A stretch of DNA of 64,000 bases from Actinomadura sp. K4S16 (lineage in GTDB: Bacteria > Actinomycetota > Actinomycetes > Streptosporangiales > Streptosporangiaceae): positions 34,556 to 98,555 of the forward strand of contig NZ_BDDE01000032.1 in the NCBI RefSeq assembly GCF_008327685.1, written 5' to 3'. Of the stretch, positions 60,455 to 64,000 are shown piece after piece (the first letter of the stretch is position 1; each line of letters begins with the position of its first letter). The notes under the pieces were generated by a model. That model was not told the origin of the DNA. It did no database searches and saw nothing but the letters and a program-made list of their open reading frames with translations. A program made the position numbers and the translations under genes.

Positions 60455-61030
60455 TCACCGCCGCCAGTCGGGCCGCTTGTCGGACAGCCGCCGGGTCCAG
60501 GCGCCGGCCGGATGCTGGCGGGGGTGGAGCCACAGCCACGGCTGGGAGTGCCGGAAGGGCAGGTCGGTGCCGGGCTGCCACGGGAACAGGCCCTCCCCGT
60601 TGGGCCAGACGACCTGGAGGATCGGCAGCGGCGGGCGCCGGTAGAACGCCACGGCGCCGCCGAACAGGCCGTCGAACCAGTGCGGGTCGGCGTCCCGGAA
60701 CGCCGCCTGCTGCCCCCGGACGACGCCGTCGCGGCGCTCGCCGTCCGCGGGGCCGCGCCCCTCGGCGGTCTCCCGGCCGAGCATGTTGAGGATCTCTTCC
60801 GTCTCGTACACGTCGCCGCCGAACATCGCGAGCTCGGGGGCGCGGTGGCTGTGCCACAGGCCGACCGTGTAGGCCCAGCCGGGCCCCTCCTCGTCCGGCT
60901 GGACGAGGACGACGCTCCACCCGTACTGGGTGATGTGCACGATCGTGCGGAGCTGGAAGTTGTCCAGGCGGTCGCGGTCGCCGTAGTCACGGCACATCAC
61001 GCATGTGCATGAGGGGCGGTCGCCGGACAT
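60455..61030 (-). CDS. DUF4262-family protein
   Basis: This 191-aa protein begins with a cysteine pair (CTCVMCRDYGDRD) and contains the DUF4262 pattern IVHITQYGWSVVLVQPDEEGPGWAYTVGLWHSHRAPELAMFG about residues 30-70, then an aromatic-rich C-terminal half (WLWLHPRQHPAGAWTRRL). The family is widespread in actinobacteria and has no known function. ATG 61030 is the only plausible start. It lies 75 bases upstream of the GNAT gene on the same strand. Confidence 0.86.
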   Translation of the reverse strand: MSGDRPSCTCVMCRDYGDRDRLDNFQLRTIVHITQYGWSVVLVQPDEEGPGWAYTVGLWHSHRAPELAMFGGDVYETEEILNMLGRETAEGRGPADGERRDGVVRGQQAAFRDADPHWFDGLFGGAVAFYRRPPLPILQVVWPNGEGLFPWQPGTDLPFRHSQPWLWLHPRQHPAGAWTRRLSDKRPDWRR

Positions 61031-61084
61031 GACCCTCAGTTTACGATCAATCGACCCTGGGCGAGCATGCCCGGCCGTTCAAGA

Positions 61085-61936
61085 TCACCAGAAGACGCCG
61101 GTGTCGCGCGGCGGCGCCTCGTGCTCGTGCCGGGCGGGCGGGCCGAGCAGCCCCCGGACGGCCATGGCGACCAGCAGCATCGCCGCAGGCAGGCCTAGGG
61201 GGATGGCCGTGAGCGGCGCGACGGACGCCACGTCCAGCGCCGTCCCATGGAGCAGCCCGGCGACGCCGAGATCGGCCCCGCGCCGTCCCGCGCCCAGCGG
61301 CGTCGCCAGGACGGCGGCGGTGACGGCGAGCGCGGCCGCGGGCACCGCCAGCGCGCGGCGACGGACGAAGAAGGCCAGCCCCACTCCCAGCGCGCCCAGC
61401 ACGGGCAGCACCATCACGCCGTACCAGCGTCCCGGCTCCGGCCGCATATCGATGCGGACGACGGGCGCCGGCGCGCCTTTGCGCAGGTGCCAGAGGCGGG
61501 CCCCGGATTTGTCGGGCCGCACCGTCGCCGGTACCGGCGGAAGCCGCAATTTCATGGCCGTGTCGTCGAAACCGCGCGCGGCGAGTTCGCGCGCCGCCCC
61601 GGAAGTGTCGATTAGCAGGGACGGACTCCGTCCCGTCCGGTAAGCGCGATCGGTTTCCGCGCGGGTGAACGGCACCCCGCGGCTTTTCCGCGTCCGGACG
61701 CGGACGCTCTTCGCGCCGGGGAACATCGCCCTGGCGATCCGTCCGGCCAGGGCCCGCGCATCGGCGTCCGACCGCAGCCGCCCCGCCGCGTACAGATCGA
61801 CGTGCGCGCCGCCGTCGACGAGCAGGACGACCTCCACCCGGGCCCGCTGCTCCCTGGGCGGCGCCCCGCCGCAAGCTGCGAGCACGCCGAGCAATAGCAG
61901 GGTCATCCCTATCGCGGCAAGCCGCCGAAAACACAC
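61085..61936 (-). CDS. Membrane-anchored lipoprotein of unknown function
   Basis: This 283-aa protein has a lipobox (LLLLGVLAAC, Cys about residue 22), an extracytoplasmic domain of about 150 residues (VDLYAAGRLRSDADARALAGRIARAMFP, GARLWHLRKGAPAPVVRIDM) and three or four hydrophobic segments at the C-terminus (WYGVMVLPVLGALGVGLAFFV, AVPAAALAVTAAVLATPLG, LTAIPLGLPAAMLLVAMAV). GTG 61936 has GAGG upstream. I do not recognise the family. The topology suggests a surface protein anchored at both ends. Confidence 0.72.
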   Translation of the reverse strand: MCFRRLAAIGMTLLLLGVLAACGGAPPREQRARVEVVLLVDGGAHVDLYAAGRLRSDADARALAGRIARAMFPGAKSVRVRTRKSRGVPFTRAETDRAYRTGRSPSLLIDTSGAARELAARGFDDTAMKLRLPPVPATVRPDKSGARLWHLRKGAPAPVVRIDMRPEPGRWYGVMVLPVLGALGVGLAFFVRRRALAVPAAALAVTAAVLATPLGAGRRGADLGVAGLLHGTALDVASVAPLTAIPLGLPAAMLLVAMAVRGLLGPPARHEHEAPPRDTGVFW

Positions 61937-62027
61937 CGGAGGCCTCGCTTCGTCGGTCGGTATCGCGGCGCCGGAAGATGATCTATTTTATGCGCGACCA
62001 CCGGTGGAGCACAGTAGGGAGAAGACC

Positions 62028-62822
62028 ATGGCCGACGATCCGGTCAACGCGATCGACACCTCCGTTCCCCACTCCGCGCGGATATGGAACTACTGGCTCG
62101 GCGGAAAGGACAACTACCCGGTCGACCGCGAGGCCGGCGAGCAGTACGTCAGCATCTATCCGGGGATCGTGGACATCGCGCGGACCGGCCGGCACTTCCT
62201 CGCCCGCGCCGTCCGGTACCTGGCCGGGGAGGCGGGCGTCCGCCAGTTCCTCGACGTCGGCACCGGGCTGCCCACCGTCGACAACACCCACGAGGTCGCG
62301 CAGCGCGTCGCGCCCGAGGCGCGCATCGTGTACGTCGACAACGACCCTCTCGTGCTCTCCCACGCGCACGCCCTGCTGACGAGCCGTCCCGAGGGCGAGA
62401 CCAGCTACATCGAGTCCGACATGCGGGACCCCGAGCAGATCCTCCGGGTCGCCCGGGGCAAGCTCGACTTCGACCGCCCGATCGCCCTGATGCTGATGGG
62501 CGTCCTCGGGCACATCGACTCCTATGACGAGGTCCTGCACATCATCCGGACGCTGATGGGCGGCCTGCCCTCCGGCAGCTACCTCGCCCTTTACGACGAC
62601 ACCGACACCGACGAGGCCCACAACAAGGCGCAGCAGGAGTACGACGACACTGGCGCCGTCCCGTACCGGCTGCGCCGCCCGGAGCAGATCGTCGGCTACT
62701 TCGACGGCTTCGAGCTGATCGAGCCCGGCGTGGTGGCGTGCGAGAAGTGGCGCCCCGAGCCGAGCCCGTTCGGCGAGACGCCCAACACCTCCACCCTTTG
62801 CGGGGTCGCGCGCAAGCACTGA
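62028..62822 (+). CDS. SAM-dependent methyltransferase, DUF574 (PF04672) family
   Basis: A 264-aa protein of the S-adenosyl-methyltransferase DUF574 family, a large actinobacterial group that occurs in many copies per genome. The opening ARIWNYWLGGKDNYPVDREAGE and the SAM-binding motif FLDVGTGLPTVDNTHEVAQ (about residue 78) are diagnostic, then YVDNDPLVLSHAHALL about residue 105. Members are thought to methylate small molecules or act in secondary metabolism; the substrate here is unknown. ATG 62028 has a GGGAGAAG site. A hairpin terminator follows. Confidence 0.93.
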   Translation: MADDPVNAIDTSVPHSARIWNYWLGGKDNYPVDREAGEQYVSIYPGIVDIARTGRHFLARAVRYLAGEAGVRQFLDVGTGLPTVDNTHEVAQRVAPEARIVYVDNDPLVLSHAHALLTSRPEGETSYIESDMRDPEQILRVARGKLDFDRPIALMLMGVLGHIDSYDEVLHIIRTLMGGLPSGSYLALYDDTDTDEAHNKAQQEYDDTGAVPYRLRRPEQIVGYFDGFELIEPGVVACEKWRPEPSPFGETPNTSTLCGVARKH

Positions 62823-62829
62823 CCCCGCG

Positions 62830-62887
62830 GCGCGGCCGGACCGGGCCGACGGCCGGATGAGGCCACCGGCGGCCCGGTCGGCCGCGC
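62830..62887. terminator. Hairpin terminator between methyltransferase and ohr
   Basis: GCGCGGCCGGACCGGGCC (62830-62847) pairs with GGCCCGGTC-GGCCGCGC (62871-62887), 17 bp with one bulged base, around a 23-base loop. It lies between two convergent genes and likely serves both. No T-run follows. Confidence 0.7.
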
Positions 62888-62889
62888 GG

Positions 62890-63300
62890 TCAGAGCGCCA
62901 CCAGCTCCACCGGGATGTTGCCGCGGGTGGCGTTGGAGTACGGGCACACCTGGTGGGTGGCCTCGATGAGCCGCTCCTTGGTCTCCGCGCCGAGCGCGTC
63001 GGGCAACTGCACCCGCAGGACGGCGTCGAGCTGGAAGCCCCCCGCGCCGTTCGAGCTGAGGCCGACCTCGGCGGTGACCGACAGGCCGGTCACGTCGATC
63101 TTCTGCTTCCGCGCCACGAGCTGCATGGCGCTGGCGAAGCACGCGGCGTAGCCGGCCGCGAACAGCTCCTCGGGGTTCGTGCCGTCGCCGCTCCCGCCGA
63201 GCTCCTTCTGCAGGGCCATCTGGAGGTCCAGCCGCCCGTCCGGGGTGAACGCGCGCCCGTCCCGCCCGGTCGCGGTCGCGGTGGCGGTGTACTGCCTCAT
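62890..63300 (-). CDS. ohr: Organic hydroperoxide resistance protein (Ohr/OsmC family)
   Basis: This 136-aa peroxidase reduces organic hydroperoxides using two conserved cysteines, here in GYAACFASAMQL (about residue 53) and HQVCPYSNATRGN (about residue 118). The family context YTATATATGRDGRAFTPDGRLDLQM fits. Ohr genes are normally under the MarR-type OhrR; here a TetR-type gene is divergent, with two operator palindromes between, which is unusual. The ATG at 63300 gives the standard start. Confidence 0.95.
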   Translation of the reverse strand: MRQYTATATATGRDGRAFTPDGRLDLQMALQKELGGSGDGTNPEELFAAGYAACFASAMQLVARKQKIDVTGLSVTAEVGLSSNGAGGFQLDAVLRVQLPDALGAETKERLIEATHQVCPYSNATRGNIPVELVAL

Positions 63301-63324
63301 GAGCTGCCTCTTCTCCTAGCTAGA

Positions 63325-63340
63325 CAGACAGTTCTGTCTG
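63325..63340. promoter_or_regulatory. Operator 1 between ohr and tetR
   Basis: CAGACAG (63325-63331) and CTGTCTG (63334-63340) are perfect 7-bp arms around TT. It lies 25 bases upstream of ohr. A weaker second copy lies 34 bp away. A TetR-type site is likely. Confidence 0.7.
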
Positions 63341-63358
63341 CCTCGGTCCTCAGGAGAC

Positions 63359-63374
63359 TAGACCGATCTGTCTG
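63359..63374. promoter_or_regulatory. Operator 2 between ohr and tetR
   Basis: TAGACCG (63359-63365), AT, CTGTCTG (63368-63374): matches operator 1 in the right arm fully and in 5 of 7 positions of the left. It ends 13 bases before the TetR start, so autoregulation is likely. Confidence 0.6.
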
Positions 63375-63387
63375 GTAGCGTCAAGGC

Positions 63388-63984
63388 GTGACCACGAGCT
63401 CGCCCCCGCGCCGGAGCGCGGCCTGGACCCGCGTCTTCGACACCGCGATGCGCCTGTTCTACGCAGAGGGCGTCCACGCCGTGGGCATCGACCGGATCAT
63501 CGCCGAGGCCGGGGTGGCGAAGGCGACCTTCTACCACCACTTCCCGAGCAAGGACGACCTCGTCCGCGCCTACATCGTGGAGCAGAGCCGGCGGCAGCGC
63601 GGCCTCGCCGACGTGCCCGAGTCCGCGACGCCCCGCGAGGCCGTCACCACCGCGTTCGAGCGGATGTGCCGGTTCGGCGCCGACCCCGCCTTCCGCGGCT
63701 GCCCGTTCATCAACGCCGCCGCCGAGTACCCCGACCCCGCCCACCCGGTGCGCCGCGCCATCGACGACCACCGGGAGTGGCTCCGAACCCTGTTCCGCGA
63801 CCTCCTGGCCGCCGACGGCCACCCGACCCCCGACCGCACCGCGCAGGCCTTGATGCTCCTCAAAGACGGCCTGGCAGTCGGCTTCGACCTAGACGACCCA
63901 CCCCAGGTCCGCGCCGCCGTCCAAGAAACCGTAACCCGCCTCCTGGACGCCCCACCCCGTCCGCCGGAGCCCGCCGCACCCTGA
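63388..63984 (+). CDS. TetR-family regulator (divergent from ohr)
   Basis: A 198-aa regulator with N-terminal TetR HTH (about residues 12-58; DTAMRLFYAEGVHAVGIDRIIAEAGVAKATFYHHFPSK) and a C-terminal domain with FRGCPFINAAAEYPDPAHPVR (about residue 105), a common motif in one TetR subgroup. That cysteine in GCPF could be a redox sensor, fitting control of a peroxide gene, but this is inference. GTG 63388 is chosen by the HTH position. Two matched operators lie between it and ohr. The last 16 bases of the window after its stop hold nothing recognisable. Confidence 0.93.
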   Translation: MTTSSPPRRSAAWTRVFDTAMRLFYAEGVHAVGIDRIIAEAGVAKATFYHHFPSKDDLVRAYIVEQSRRQRGLADVPESATPREAVTTAFERMCRFGADPAFRGCPFINAAAEYPDPAHPVRRAIDDHREWLRTLFRDLLAADGHPTPDRTAQALMLLKDGLAVGFDLDDPPQVRAAVQETVTRLLDAPPRPPEPAAP

Positions 63985-64000
63985 CCGCCCGCGACTCCCG

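Overview
This window is about 64 kb of a high-GC actinobacterial chromosome. Evidence includes dense G/C third positions, many GTG and a few TTG starts, pervasive 4-bp ATGA/GTGA operon overlaps, a coproporphyrin-type heme pathway, an IdeR-like iron box, DUF3000 next to ribonuclease D, a HelR-like helicase and a DUF574-family methyltransferase. The gene content resembles Actinomadura or a related Streptosporangiales genus; that assignment is inference. No tRNA, rRNA, CRISPR array, transposase, integrase or phage gene was seen. No gene-free stretch exceeds about 250 bases.

Layout. 0-7.6 kb: 3' part of aconitase, an SDR/TetR divergent pair with two matched operators, a LysE exporter, an aldo/keto reductase, a TauE/SafE permease, a Mug glycosylase next to a 66-bp tandem duplication, a Uma2 nuclease-like protein and an ASCH protein. 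7.8-11 kb: a sugar ABC importer without its own ATPase. 11-17 kb: idi and dxs (isoprenoid supply, divergent), FprA ferredoxin reductase, an amino acid permease. 17-22.6 kb: fadB-fadA beta-oxidation operon divergent from an acyl-CoA ligase, with tandem palindromic boxes between. 22.7-29 kb: a two-component system, a TMEM175-like channel, an oxidoreductase, a HAD hydrolase and two unrecognised genes. 29.2-32.6 kb: a four-gene lipoprotein / adaptor / ABC ATPase / permease operon of MacAB type. 33-42 kb: a solitary EfeU iron permease with an IdeR-like box, ribonuclease D and DUF3000, then hemE, cgoX (hemY) and chdC for heme. 42-50 kb: MsrB, a LigD-type polymerase, an Xaa-Pro dipeptidyl-peptidase, a DUF4236 gene behind a strong hairpin, leuA with a leader peptide, and a GntR regulator. 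50-64 kb: HelR, PhoD, LigC-type ligase, two convergent RibD-like reductases, GlgX, a GNAT protein with a nonapeptide repeat, DUF4262, a lipoprotein, a DUF574 methyltransferase, and Ohr with a divergent TetR regulator.

How it fits together. Most of the window is housekeeping chromosome. The most interesting signals are regulatory. (1) An 11-bp palindrome (GGGTTTAACCC) inside a conserved ~28-bp block lies upstream of both the two-component system at 24.6 kb and the MacAB-type operon at 29.1 kb, in the same orientation, suggesting that one controls the other. (2) leuA is preceded by a 17-codon leader ORF with three consecutive leucine codons followed by mutually exclusive hairpins, a likely ribosome-mediated attenuator. 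(3) Several divergent regulator/target pairs carry pairs of matched operators (SDR/TetR, Ohr/TetR, fadA/acyl-CoA ligase). (4) Four separate convergent gene pairs share their stop codons through the same CTAG tetranucleotide.
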